Shown here piece after piece: positions 34,334 through 43,432 of a DNA stretch of 64,000 nt (its first letter is position 1; each line of letters starts with the position of its first letter). The translations under genes and the position numbers were made by a program. Origin of the DNA: Haladaptatus sp. R4 (lineage in GTDB: Archaea; Halobacteriota; Halobacteria; Halobacteriales; Haladaptataceae); contig NZ_LWHG01000028.1 in NCBI RefSeq assembly GCF_001625445.1, positions 248,001 to 312,000 on the forward strand, read 5' to 3'. The notes beneath the pieces are model-generated. The model made no database searches. It worked only from the letters and a program-made list of their open reading frames with translations, and was not told where the DNA came from.

Positions 34334-36028
34334 CTACGACTCGAACCGAATCTCCCGTTTTGCGATCCAAACCGCGCCAGCGATGGCTATCGTCACGAAC
34401 GCGGCGAGACCCACCGGGAATCGGTCCTCCCTCCTTCCCCAATCGGCTTCGAAGGCGTGGCTGTAATATTTCCCTGCTGCCTTCCCGTGGAGCACGATTG
34501 CGACTTCCCGGTTTTCCCGAGCGGAGTTGTTGTTCCAGTTGAGACTCCCGACGACGACGTGTCGCCGGTCCACGATGACGCCCTTCGCGTGAATCTTCTC
34601 GTAGTCGTGTGGTGATGCGAGTTCGGCTTCCAGCGGCAGTCCCTCGGCGTCGGCCCGCTCGTTCAACCAGCGTACGACCCGCTGGTTGTCGTCGTGGACG
34701 TACCATGCGTTGCTGAGGAGCACTCGTACCGCCACGCCCCGTCGCGCCGCGGCGAGCGTCGCCCGGATGAACGGTTGGTGGATACTCCCGACGGTCATCT
34801 GTTGGACGTCGATGGAATCGTTCGCGGAGCGGAGCAACGAGAGAACACCGCTTTCCGCGTCGTCCGGTGCGGCGAGCACGCTCACGGCGTCGACACGCTT
34901 CGCCGGAAATTTCGTCGGGTAGCTCTCGTTCGCCGCCGTCGTCGGATTGAACGACCGCCCCTCCCTGAACGACTGCCACGGCGTCGTGACGTACCACGAC
35001 GTGTCGGCGTCGAATATCGCTTCGAGATTGTCGACGGCCTCACCACCGACGACTGCTCCCCACCCACGGCTGGAGTGCCCGCCGACACCCGCGGGTTTCC
35101 AGTTCTCGGTCATCACGATTGCCTCGTCGTCGGCGATGGCGTACTTCGCGTGGTGGAAGTCATAGCGCCCTCGTTCTCCGCCGATGACATCGACGGTGAC
35201 GCCGTGGTTGGTGAGTCTATCGAGCACCGCCGCTTCCCGAGTGGAAATGCCGCCTACGGGGGCATCGTCCACGAGAACGTGAACCTTCACGCCTCGATTC
35301 GCTGCCGCAATGAGGAGGTCCGTAATTCGTCGTGAAGTGAACGAGTAGCCCGCGAGGAGGAGCCGTCGTTTGGCCGAACGGAGCGTTTCGACGGGAACGT
35401 TCGGGTCGTCCGGAAGCACGAACACGCGAGCGGTCGCGGCGTCGGAGCGGGTAACCGTGAAGTTCGTCGCACCCAACGGCCGCCACGACTGCGTGAACGG
35501 CCGCCAGCACTCCGACTCCGGCGCATCGACGTAGGTGACCGAATCGACGTCCGTTTCCGAACCGTCGCCGGTCGTTCGCCCAAGCGTCACCGTCTCGCCC
35601 GAATTCGCGAGGGAGAGGTTTTCGAGCGGGAGGACGCGAAACGACGTGAGATTCTCGGTGCGATTCGGTGCAGTGGAGAACGCGACCGTACCCGAAACGG
35701 TTCGATTGGATAGGGAGGACGTCGATTGTTCGTCCGACAGCGTCCACGCCGAGAGGGTCGTCTTTCGCGGGAAGGTGACGACGACGAACTCCCCGGCGTC
35801 GTCCATCGCCACCGGGTTTGGGTACACGGCGACGATGTGCGGTGAGGCAGATGAGTGGTTCGTCGTTCCGGAGGAGGAGGTACTTGTTCCGGATGGAGTC
35901 GTCGTACTCGTCGTGCCGGTTGCCGTTGCGCTCGTGCCGGTTGCCGTGGTGGTCGTCGCAACACCCGTTGCTGAAACTGGCAGGAGAGCGAGCACCAGGA
36001 GGACGGCGAGCGCGACTCTGGCGAACAC
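34334..36028 (-). CDS. Phospholipase D-like secreted or membrane protein
   Basis: A 564-residue protein with an N-terminal signal (MFARVALAVLLVLALLPVSA), a Thr/Ser-rich linker (to about 60) and a lamin-tail-like domain with IVAVYPNPVAMDDAGEFVVV. Two PLD modules follow: HHAKYAIADDEAIVMTENW, and HAKGVIVDRRHVVVGSLNWN with NREV. A C-terminal membrane helix (FPVGLAAFVTIAIAGAVWIA) follows. Both HxK(x4)D motifs are present, so a phosphodiesterase acting on lipids or nucleic acids outside the cell is likely. The linker is longer than needed, as in glycosylated haloarchaeal surface proteins. Confidence 0.85.
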   Translation of the reverse strand: MFARVALAVLLVLALLPVSATGVATTTTATGTSATATGTTSTTTPSGTSTSSSGTTNHSSASPHIVAVYPNPVAMDDAGEFVVVTFPRKTTLSAWTLSDEQSTSSLSNRTVSGTVAFSTAPNRTENLTSFRVLPLENLSLANSGETVTLGRTTGDGSETDVDSVTYVDAPESECWRPFTQSWRPLGATNFTVTRSDAATARVFVLPDDPNVPVETLRSAKRRLLLAGYSFTSRRITDLLIAAANRGVKVHVLVDDAPVGGISTREAAVLDRLTNHGVTVDVIGGERGRYDFHHAKYAIADDEAIVMTENWKPAGVGGHSSRGWGAVVGGEAVDNLEAIFDADTSWYVTTPWQSFREGRSFNPTTAANESYPTKFPAKRVDAVSVLAAPDDAESGVLSLLRSANDSIDVQQMTVGSIHQPFIRATLAAARRGVAVRVLLSNAWYVHDDNQRVVRWLNERADAEGLPLEAELASPHDYEKIHAKGVIVDRRHVVVGSLNWNNNSARENREVAIVLHGKAAGKYYSHAFEADWGRREDRFPVGLAAFVTIAIAGAVWIAKREIRFES

Positions 36029-36104
36029 GGGGAGGAGTGGTTTCGCCTTCTGATATAAACGCTCGGAACGGTGGATTTTTGTCCACCACCTTCGCCTTGT
36101 CTAT

Positions 36105-36350
36105 ATGATGGACGTTCCGATTATACTCGAATTGGCGGGCTATGCTCTCGGTGCTCTGGGTGCCGTTCTCGTCTTCTTCGAGTTCTTCCAGATTCCGGAC
36201 TACATCGAGTACGACCCGGATTACAACGATTACACCATCGACATGTCGCCGATGGAAGTGAGACAGTACACGTGGGTCGGCCGCGTCGGCGCGTTCTGTA
36301 TCGCACTCGCGTTCGCGCTCGAATTCTTTGCCACGTTCCTCGCTCAGTGA
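36105..36350 (+). CDS. Small membrane protein, haloarchaeal
   Basis: An 81-residue protein with two membrane helices (about 6-26, ILELAGYALGALGAVLVFFE, and 58-78, VGRVGAFCIALAFALEFFA) joined by an acidic loop with repeated tyrosines and aspartates (DYIEYDPDYNDYTIDMSP). Function unknown. It overlaps the end of the convergent zinc protein gene by seven bases. Confidence 0.7.
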   Translation: MMDVPIILELAGYALGALGAVLVFFEFFQIPDYIEYDPDYNDYTIDMSPMEVRQYTWVGRVGAFCIALAFALEFFATFLAQ

Positions 36351-36496
36351 ACCGGGTGAACGATTTCGCGGCAGTCGGGGCATTCGGCGAAGCGCTCCGA
36401 ACCCTCTTCGGTGTCGTATTCGATGAGAAGATACCCTCTAGTGATGTCGCTCCCGCAGTTCGGACACATCCCGAGTGGCGCGGATTCGGTCGCCAT
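36344..36496 (-). CDS. Zinc-binding mini-protein (two CxxC knuckles)
   Basis: A 50-residue protein MATESAPLGMCPNCGSDITR ... FAECPDCREIVH. The two CxxC knuckles form a zinc ribbon; the family is widespread and uncharacterised in haloarchaea. It is too short for common gene callers but has a clear start and typical composition. It ends inside the last codons of the convergent membrane protein gene. Confidence 0.65.
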   Translation of the reverse strand: MATESAPLGMCPNCGSDITRGYLLIEYDTEEGSERFAECPDCREIVHPVH

Positions 36497-36579
36497 TTTG
36501 ACCTCTTGGGAAGAGAACGGTCATCGATGGTCTTTGTTATTGACCGATTACTCGGGAGTAAGCGGTCCTTACCGGCAGA

Positions 36580-37964
36580 CTACAACGCCTTCTCGGCTTC
36601 GCTCTGGACGATGTACGCCCGGTCGTCGGAGTACTCCCGGACCGCGTCGAGCGCCGTTTCCGTGCCGATCTGGTTCAGCGCCCACGCGGCACTGGCACGA
36701 ACCGAATCGGACTCGTCGTCCGCCAGCGTCTCCGAGAGCGGTTTGATCGCACGTGTGTCGCCGATGAGACCGAGTGAACGGGCGGCGTAGCTTCGAACTT
36801 CCTCGTCCTCGACCACGAGTTGGTCGGCAACGTCCTGCGTGACTTCCTCGCTGCCGATTTCGCCGAGCGCCTTGATGACGGTCTTCGCCATTCCGGGGTC
36901 GGCATCGACGTAGTCGATGATCGAATCGATGGCTTCCTCGCTGCCGATCTTCCCGAGGATACGGATGGCGTCCTTGTCACGGCGACCGGCGCGCTGGAGC
37001 ATGGGTTCGACGGCTTCCTCGTTGCCCATCCGTTCGAGCGCTTCGAGGCAGTGTCGTTCCATGTAGTTCGACTGCAAGGAATCGAGCGCGAGGAGCACCA
37101 TGTCGACGCGGTCGCGTTTCTCCCAGATTTTGAGCGCGTGCCACTCCGGCGGGTAGTCCTTGCGGTAGTTGAGAACGTCGTAGTAGCCTTCACGCCTGAG
37201 TTGCTCCCGGGTGCTCAGGTCGCTCCATTCCTCGGCGTCGTCGATGCCCGACTGCAGTTCGTCGGTCGCATCGAGAAGCGTATCGATGGTTTCCGCGTCC
37301 TCGTCCGGATCGAGTTCCGCCTCCTCGACGGCGCTCGCCGTGTCTCCGAGCACTTCCGCGAGGTCGTCCGAATTACGGGTGAGGGTAACGCTGAAATCCG
37401 TTCCGATCGCCTCCTGTACCGTATCGACGAACGACTCGACGACCTCCACGAGTTCCGCGCTCCCGTCGACCGTCCAGCGGGTGTCCTCGACGGTCGAGAT
37501 AGCGTCCTCGATGTCGCCGATAACGTCCTCGGCGTACGGACCGCGTTGGTCTTCGAGTTCGTCACGAAGGTCCGAGAGGAACATCTCCAGTTCCTCGCGC
37601 GGGTCCTCCACGTCCTCGTCTTCGTCTTCCTCTTCGTCCGGTTCGTCCGGTTCGGGGAGGTCCGCCGCTTCGAGTTCCTCCTCGATGTCGTCCAGTTCTT
37701 CTTCGACGACGTCGAGGTCGGCTTCCGTCTCGGCGTCTTCGAGGTCGGCTTCCGCGCTTTCGAGCCGATTTTCGATGGATTCCGCCGTCTCCTCCGGCGT
37801 TTCCTCTTCAGATTCTTCCTCGGATTCTTCGATTTCTTCGGTTTCGGACTCCACTTCGGCTCGGACTCTTCGGTTTCCTCGACTTCGGAATCCTGTGGCC
37901 CCTCGGCTTGAATTTCGTCCTCGGATTCGGCATCCTGCGTTTCCTCGGCACCATCGTCGCTCAT
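36580..37964 (-). pseudogene. HEAT-repeat protein with acidic coiled N-terminus, frameshifted
   Basis: The C-terminal 200 residues are HEAT/PBS-lyase-like repeats (CLEALERMGNEEAVEPML, DAIRILGKIGSEEAID, RSLGLIGDTRAIKPLS, AAWALNQIGTETALDAVR), a protein-binding scaffold. The middle is helical. The N-terminus from 37964 (MSDDGAEETQDAESED) is a Glu-rich run that goes out of frame at about 37859-37862. One extra G (GAGGCCGAAGTG) would read SEAEVESETEEIEES and give 461 residues. Without it, translation could begin at 37854. The low-complexity acidic codons make a real frameshift tolerable, but both sides stay acidic only in the joined frame. Confidence 0.75.
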
Positions 37965-38021
37965 GCGTCCACCCCCGGCTGTGCCGTTTTACTCATATGC
38001 GAAAAATTCGGCCCGTAGCCA

Positions 38022-38744
38022 TCAAGAGCGTTTCCCTTCTGTCGTCTTCGCAGGTGTCGGTTTTCCTTCCGTCTTCCGCCAGTAGAATCCCGGCGAGAGG
38101 ACGAGATACGCCAGTGCAAGCGACACCAGCGCGTACGGGAACGTCCGGCCTTTGAAATTGGGAATGAGGACCGCGAGCGAGTGGACGACGCCCATGATGA
38201 GCGCATCACGCGCCAGCAGGTCGGGATACGTGATCGTCGAGACCATCAACCCGGAGAGGACGACGGTGAGCGCGACGAGGACGGTGGGGTCGGTGAACCC
38301 CGCGAGGACGCCAGCAGCGAGGATGATGGACGCGAGCGTCGTCGGGATTCCCTCCGTCACGTCGTCGTCGGTGTCGTAGGCCGTATACAACCCGAGTCTG
38401 ACGATCGCCATGGCGACGAACAGCGCCCCGGCGAGCATCGATACTCCCACGCGAAGCGTGTCGAATCCCCACGTCTCGCGCACGACGGCGACGACCAACA
38501 CCGCCGGGGCGACCGAAAACGACGCGACGTCGGCCAACGAATCCAGATACGGCCCGGCCGCCGAACTCCCATAGCGGCGGGCGAGCACGCCGTCCAATCC
38601 GTCCGCCACCGCCCCCAGTAGGACGAGGCGCGCCGCCAGTCGCGGGTTCGTGGCTGCGAGCGAAATCGCCAGAAAGCCGAGCGCGGCGTTCGAAACCGTC
38701 ACCGCGTCGGCGAGCGAAAGACGACCCACGAACCGAGGCTTCAT
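38022..38744 (-). CDS. pssA: Archaetidylserine synthase (CDP-alcohol phosphatidyltransferase)
   Basis: Makes archaetidylserine from CDP-archaeol and serine; the product is the substrate of the decarboxylase at 1-426. The 240-residue membrane protein has the family signature DGLDGVLARRYGSS ... YLDSLADVASF (DGx2ARx8Gx3Dx3D) at about 48-70, with six or so further membrane helices. The tail is basic (KTEGKPTPAKTTEGKRS). It is downstream of nothing obvious, and the divergent or convergent neighbours are unrelated. Confidence 0.85.
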   Translation of the reverse strand: MKPRFVGRLSLADAVTVSNAALGFLAISLAATNPRLAARLVLLGAVADGLDGVLARRYGSSAAGPYLDSLADVASFSVAPAVLVVAVVRETWGFDTLRVGVSMLAGALFVAMAIVRLGLYTAYDTDDDVTEGIPTTLASIILAAGVLAGFTDPTVLVALTVVLSGLMVSTITYPDLLARDALIMGVVHSLAVLIPNFKGRTFPYALVSLALAYLVLSPGFYWRKTEGKPTPAKTTEGKRS

Positions 38745-38839
38745 ACTCGGCGGGTAGTGCGAGCGTGAGTGATACCTCTTTTGAAATCACCCCGGACTGT
38801 CGAACGATAGAACGGTCGAAAATAAATGACGAACCGCGA

Positions 38840-39415
38840 TTACCACTCGACCAATTCCCGAATTCGATCGAATGCGGCACGCTCGCGCTCGCCGCCACAG
38901 GTCCGCGTGACCTCCTCGAAATACTCCAACCGACCCCGGAGTTCCGCTGTATCGTAGCCGTCCACGTCCAACCGGGAGGCCGCCACGGTCGCCTCCACGA
39001 CGGCCGCGAAACCCCGATTCGTCGGCGGAATTCGCCGTTCCCGGATTTCCGATTCGACGGGCATCAGTTCCCACTCCTCCCAGTGGGTTCCGTCGGTCTC
39101 CCCGGAATCGACCTGTTCCACCTCGATTTCGACCCACGCATCCGCGGAGTCGAGCACCGGTTCCGCTTCCTCCCGGATCGACAGCGCGGCCTCCACGAAG
39201 TCCACGGGGTCGCGGGTGAACTGGACGACGCCGCCGCCCTGTCGGTGGAAGTTCCGCCGGGTTCTGGTGTTGCCCCACGTGCGAGCGGTCACGGGGTCGG
39301 TGGAATGGAGGCCGAGAACCGCCACGTTCCACAGGTCGTTCGGCCCGAGCGTCGTGACGACGGACTCGGTCACACCGCGAAGTTCGACCGGCCAACTCGT
39401 CCTCGTCCCGGTCAC
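38840..39415 (-). CDS. DUF447 family protein
   Basis: A 191-residue protein of a family with a split-barrel flavin-binding-like fold, found mainly in archaea and in methylotrophs that use tetrahydromethanopterin-type cofactors. Visible: LRGVTESVVTTLGPNDLWNV near the N-terminus, and ARTWGNTRTRRNF. I start at the GTG at 39415, whose GTGA overlaps the stop of the CitG-like gene, and reject the Arg-rich upstream extension. Last gene of the cofD operon. Confidence 0.8.
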   Translation of the reverse strand: MTGTRTSWPVELRGVTESVVTTLGPNDLWNVAVLGLHSTDPVTARTWGNTRTRRNFHRQGGGVVQFTRDPVDFVEAALSIREEAEPVLDSADAWVEIEVEQVDSGETDGTHWEEWELMPVESEIRERRIPPTNRGFAAVVEATVAASRLDVDGYDTAELRGRLEYFEEVTRTCGGERERAAFDRIRELVEW

Positions 39416-40248
39416 GGAGAAACGCCCCGCTCCAGCGCGACGAACAGGCCGCCCGCGACGATGTCCGCGGTAGTACCGGGGTTGATACCGTCGTCCACCA
39501 GCGATTCGGCGAACGCCGTCACGAGTTCCGGGTTGCCCTCGCGCGCTTCCTGAAGGGCCTCCTGTGCCCGAACGAGGACGCTTTCGGCCGTTTTCTTGCC
39601 GTGCCGTTTCGCCACGAAGGTGTCCGGCTCGTGGGCCAGTTGTTCGAGATACACCTGCGCCGCGCGGGCCGAAATCCCGCCGTCGAGTTCCTCGATTCGC
39701 TCGGCCACGGTGAAGGTTCGCTCGAAGCCGTGTGTCCACTCGTAGGCGATTCCGTCCTCGTCCGCGCCGAGTTCCATCACGTCGTACAGCGTGAGTCCGG
39801 CTTCTTCCAGTGCGGGTATCGCGTCGCTTCCTCGTCGAACGTCGAACTCGTCGGTCCCTTCCGGCGGGTCCGAAACCGCCACATCGACGTGTTCGAACGC
39901 GCGGTAGAACCCCGCCGCGTCCTCCACGGTCGTCGCTTCGACGACCTCCGTGACGGCTTCCGGCGAGCGGTCGTCGGCCTTCACCAACGGAACCAGCAGC
40001 AACAGCGCACCGAACTGGGTGTTGCCGCCCCCCTGCTGGCTCATCCCGGCGACGGCTTCTTCGAAGGCTTCACCGACAGGTGCATCCGCCTCGGCCGCTC
40101 GAAGTCCCGCGCCGGAACCGACCGCTCCGGCGAGGAAGTGTTCGAATCGAAGGTCGGGGAAATCGCGCTCCCTGTCCACGTTTCCGGGTTTCGGCGTCCC
40201 GGCGACTTCCAGCAACAGCGCGAGTTGCGCGTGTTCCGCGGGCGTCAT
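39412..40248 (-). CDS. Triphosphoribosyl-dephospho-CoA synthase-like protein (CitG family)
   Basis: A 278-residue helical protein with family features AGTPKPGNVDRERDFPDLRF, GSGAGLRAAE, GMSQQGGGNTQFGALLLLVP, and the C-terminal DGINPGTTADIVAGGLFVAL. True CitG makes the prosthetic group of citrate lyase. No citrate lyase is nearby, and archaeal homologues stand next to DUF447 and cofactor genes, so a role in cofactor synthesis is more likely. The start at 40248 overlaps the stop of the Dus-like gene (ATGA). The in-frame ATG at 40269 is less likely. Confidence 0.82.
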   Translation of the reverse strand: MTPAEHAQLALLLEVAGTPKPGNVDRERDFPDLRFEHFLAGAVGSGAGLRAAEADAPVGEAFEEAVAGMSQQGGGNTQFGALLLLVPLVKADDRSPEAVTEVVEATTVEDAAGFYRAFEHVDVAVSDPPEGTDEFDVRRGSDAIPALEEAGLTLYDVMELGADEDGIAYEWTHGFERTFTVAERIEELDGGISARAAQVYLEQLAHEPDTFVAKRHGKKTAESVLVRAQEALQEAREGNPELVTAFAESLVDDGINPGTTADIVAGGLFVALERGVSP

Positions 40249-40998
40249 GCCACCACCTCCGTGAACCACGCGTCCGTCGCACGGCGAACGCGAGAGAGCA
40301 CCTCGGGGCGGTCACTCGGCCGTCCGACGCTGACCGCGTCCGCACCGTACTCCAGATACTCCTCGACCGTCGCCTCGTCGCGGACGCCGTTGTTCGCAAC
40401 GAGGAAACAACCCGTGGCCTCCGCCACCTCCTGCACCATCCGCTCGGAGTCCATCGCGTCCAGGTGGACGATGTTCGCGCCCGCGTCCACCGCTTTCCGA
40501 GCGACTTCGGGAAGGTTCACGCCGGGCACCTCGGCTCTGACCTTGACGCTCACTGCGGCACCCGTTTCGGCCGCGACGCGAACCTGCTCGGCGAGGCGGT
40601 CCGGGTCCCGAAGGAGCGACTGTCCGGCACCGGCCGCACACATCTCCTCCTGTCGGCAGTGTGCGTTGAGTTCCAGTATCGCCTCGTGGCGCTGGCAGAC
40701 GTCTCCCATCGCTCGAATCGGGGGGAGCGTCGCGGAGCGGACGTTGATTCCGGGACGAAGTTGGGTATCGGAAAGCGCGGCGAGTTGGTCGTCCACGAAC
40801 GTGATCGGATCGTCCGGCAGGAATTCGGTTCGTTCGCGTGCGACCAACTTCCGGGCCGCCGCTCGCGTTTTTTCGTCCAGCGCGATTCCGCCCAGAAATG
40901 CCGCCCCTGCGTGATCGGCGGCGTTTCGCGCCCATTCGGCGTCCGCTTCCCCGCTGAGGCTGGCGAGCGCGACTCGCGGTTCGAACGGTTCGACCCAT
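40245..40998 (-). pseudogene. tRNA-dihydrouridine synthase-like protein, frame broken at its start
   Basis: A flavin-dependent TIM-barrel protein of the archaeal Dus-related family. The body is intact: [34 protein letters not shown] (catalytic Cys region), [48 protein letters not shown]. No start codon exists in the body's frame. Removing one G from the ATGGG at 40998-40994 gives [13 protein letters not shown] and 250 residues, with the ATG overlapping the cofD stop (TGATG). As written, translation in frame could only begin at a TTG at 40847. Confidence 0.78.
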
Positions 40999-41991
40999 CA
41001 CGCCACCTCCAGTGCGTCCCGCACGGCACTGGACGACGCGCGCCGCGTCCGGTTCGTCGTCCATCTCCGTATCGGTCCGCACCGTCGGACGGTCGAGTTC
41101 CGTCCGGTCCTCGTCGTCCAGCACGAACGCGTCGGCGAAGGGGTACGCCTCCGCCACGCCCGCCGTGCTCGGTTGATAGCCGACCGCGTCCATCAGTTTC
41201 CCCGCTGGCCCGGAGAAAACGCGGTCCTCCACGAACGGCGACACTGCGACCACGGTGGTCGATTCGAGCGCCTCGCGGAACGCGTCCATCGCGAGCATCG
41301 GCCCGATGCTCGTCACGGGGTTCGACGGGCCGATGACGACCGGTCCGTCGGTCAGCGCCGAAAGTGCGGCGGGCGACGGTTCCGCGTCTTCCGCACCCCT
41401 GAACTCGACGCCCGTGACGTCGGGTTCGCCGCCGCGTGCGACCCAGAACTCCTGAAAGTGCATCTCGCCCTCGGGCGTGTGGATGATGCTCGCGACCGGG
41501 TCGTCGCTCATCGGGACGACGTCGAGCGGGGAGTCGAACGCGTCCGCCAAGGTTCGCGTCGTCTCGGTGAGCGTGTTGCCTTCGTCCAGCAGTCCCGTCC
41601 GAGTGACGTGCACTGCCCTATCGCGGTCGCCGAGGAGCATGAACTCCGCGACGCCGGAAAAGCGCCGCCAGCGGGCGATTTTCCGCCCGTCTGTCTGGCG
41701 TTCGTCGGGGAGGTATCGCGGGCCAGTCGAGAGGTCGGCCGATTCGGCGAGACGATGGAGTTCGTCGTGCGTCTCGGTCGTGTCGTCGGAGATTCCCCAC
41801 CACGTCTCGCGGTTCAGCACGCCCCCTTGCTGGAACAACACCGTGTCGATGTCGGGGCAGACGAGGAGGCCGCCGAGTTCGACGTCGTCACCGGTGTTAC
41901 CGATAACCGTCGTCTCGGCGGGCGAAAAGACCCCTTCCGCGCCCTCCAACAATTTGGGGGTGCCCGTCCCCCCTGAGAGAAACGTGACCAT
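40998..41991 (-). pseudogene. cofD: 2-phospho-L-lactate transferase, last residues out of frame
   Basis: CofD joins 2-phospholactate (or PEP) to Fo in coenzyme F420 biosynthesis. Intact to about residue 319: [14 protein letters not shown] (7-17 nucleotide-binding), [30 protein letters not shown]. After VVQ the frame shifts. Removing the A at 41028 gives [10 protein letters not shown] and a TGA at 41000-40998, making 330 residues, the normal family length. Unrepaired, the frame runs far into the next gene, giving a fusion of 559 residues. The active site lies well before the break. First gene of a four-gene overlapping operon. Confidence 0.85.
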
Positions 41992-42066
41992 GGTTCGTTT
42001 CCTGCGAGAGAGGACATAAAGCCTCGTCCTTCAGTTTTTATACCGTGACGGGACAACGTTCCGACA

Positions 42067-43296
42067 ATGAAGACCATCAAGGATAGCGTCCACGACCACA
42101 TCCAAGTCGTCGGCGTTGCGAACGAGTTGCTCGACACGCATGCAGTCCAGCGACTTCGACACATCACGCAACTCGGAACCGCCCGTCTCGTCTACCCCTC
42201 CGCGAATCACACCCGATTCGAACACAGCCTCGGCGTCTATCATCTGGCCTGCGAAGCGCTCGAAAACCTCGGCATCGAGGGGAGACAAGCGGAGCGCGTT
42301 CGCGCGGCCGCACTCCTCCACGACGTTGGGCACTCCCCCTTCAGCCACACCATCGAGGAGCTAATCCACCGACGCACGGGGAAATATCACGACGACGTTC
42401 TCGACCTGCTCACGGACTCGACGGTCGGCGACATCCTCCGCGACCACGACTTGGATCCGACCACCATCGCGGGACTCATCGCGGGAGAAGGGGAACTGGG
42501 ACAACTCATCTCCGGTGAACTCGACGTGGACCGGATGGACTACCTCGTCCGGGACGCCCATCACACCGGTGTCCCCTACGGCACCATCGACCACGAGCGA
42601 CTGACACACGAGTTGACGTTCGCGGACGGGAGGCTCGTGCTCGCCGAGGGGAACGTCCAAACGGCGGAGAGCCTGCTCGTCGCCCGTGCGCTGATGAACC
42701 CGACGGTGTACAACCACCACGTCACGCGAATCAGCAAGTCGATGCTCCAGCGGGCGAGCGAGCGCCTGCTCGACTCGCCGGACATCGACGCCGAGCAACT
42801 ACGACGCATGGACGACCACGACTTGATCGTCGCGCTTCGCATGAACCCGGAAACCGCCGAACTCGCTCGCCGTCTTACCGACCGCGACCTCTACAAGCGT
42901 GCCGTCTGGGCGGAGATGGGGGACGTTCCCGACGAAATCATCGATGCCGACCACGAGACGATTCGTCGGTACGAGAACGAAATCGCCGAGAGCGCGGGCG
43001 TCGATTCCGAGCACGTTACCCTCGACGTGCCGAGTCGACCGGCGATGACCGAATCGTCGTCGCGCGTCGTCGTCAACAACGAAGTTCGACCGCTCGCTCG
43101 GCAATCCACGCTGGTTCGGGCGCTGCAGCAGGTCCAGCGCGACCAGTGGCGCCTCGGCGTGTACACGCCAGCGGACGAGACGGCGGCCGCCGGACACGCG
43201 GCGGAGCGAATCCTCGGCTTGGAAACCGACGGTGCACTCGTCAGCGACGTTAGAACCGGCGTTCGGACGACGCTGACGGACTTCGAGGAGAAATAG
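42067..43296 (+). CDS. HD-domain protein, dGTPase/SAMHD1-like
   Basis: A 409-residue metal-dependent phosphohydrolase. HD residues: RFEHSLGVYHL (H53), LLHDVGHSPFSH (H85, D86, H89) and LDVDRMDYLVRDAHHTG near 151, the arrangement of archaeal SAMHD1/dGTPase homologues that dephosphorylate dNTPs. The C-terminal third is helical. Divergent from cofD across about 75 bases. A degenerate repeat follows its stop. Confidence 0.85.
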   Translation: MKTIKDSVHDHIQVVGVANELLDTHAVQRLRHITQLGTARLVYPSANHTRFEHSLGVYHLACEALENLGIEGRQAERVRAAALLHDVGHSPFSHTIEELIHRRTGKYHDDVLDLLTDSTVGDILRDHDLDPTTIAGLIAGEGELGQLISGELDVDRMDYLVRDAHHTGVPYGTIDHERLTHELTFADGRLVLAEGNVQTAESLLVARALMNPTVYNHHVTRISKSMLQRASERLLDSPDIDAEQLRRMDDHDLIVALRMNPETAELARRLTDRDLYKRAVWAEMGDVPDEIIDADHETIRRYENEIAESAGVDSEHVTLDVPSRPAMTESSSRVVVNNEVRPLARQSTLVRALQQVQRDQWRLGVYTPADETAAAGHAAERILGLETDGALVSDVRTGVRTTLTDFEEK

Positions 43297-43380
43297 GTGG
43301 CGGCAGAATAGGTAGCGGCGGAATAGATAGCGGTGAAATAGGGGAAATAGGAAGGGTAGGAGGGGAAGATGGAGTAAGGG
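43297..43380 (+). repeat. Short degenerate tandem repeat
   Basis: Units like GGCGGCAGAATAGGTAGC / GGCGGAATAGATAGC / GGTGAAATAGGGG / AAATAGGAAGGG follow the HD gene stop, about five units of 12-18 bases. It fills most of the gap before the amidohydrolase gene. Confidence 0.5.
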
Positions 43381-43432
43381 AAATACTTCCGACGACGAGG
43401 CGTTTAAGGTCGGGTACTGACAACCGCCACGT

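Noticed and set aside
36820-37911. Long plus-strand frame opposite the HEAT-repeat gene (363 codons)
   Set aside because: Shadow of the HEAT gene; Val/Phe/Arg-rich mirror of the Glu-rich coding strand, no family character.
40312-41991. Genuine CofD-Dus fusion protein of 559 residues
   Set aside because: Only the first 320 residues fit CofD; the rest is the wrong frame of the Dus-like gene, so the fusion is an artefact of the one-base insertion.
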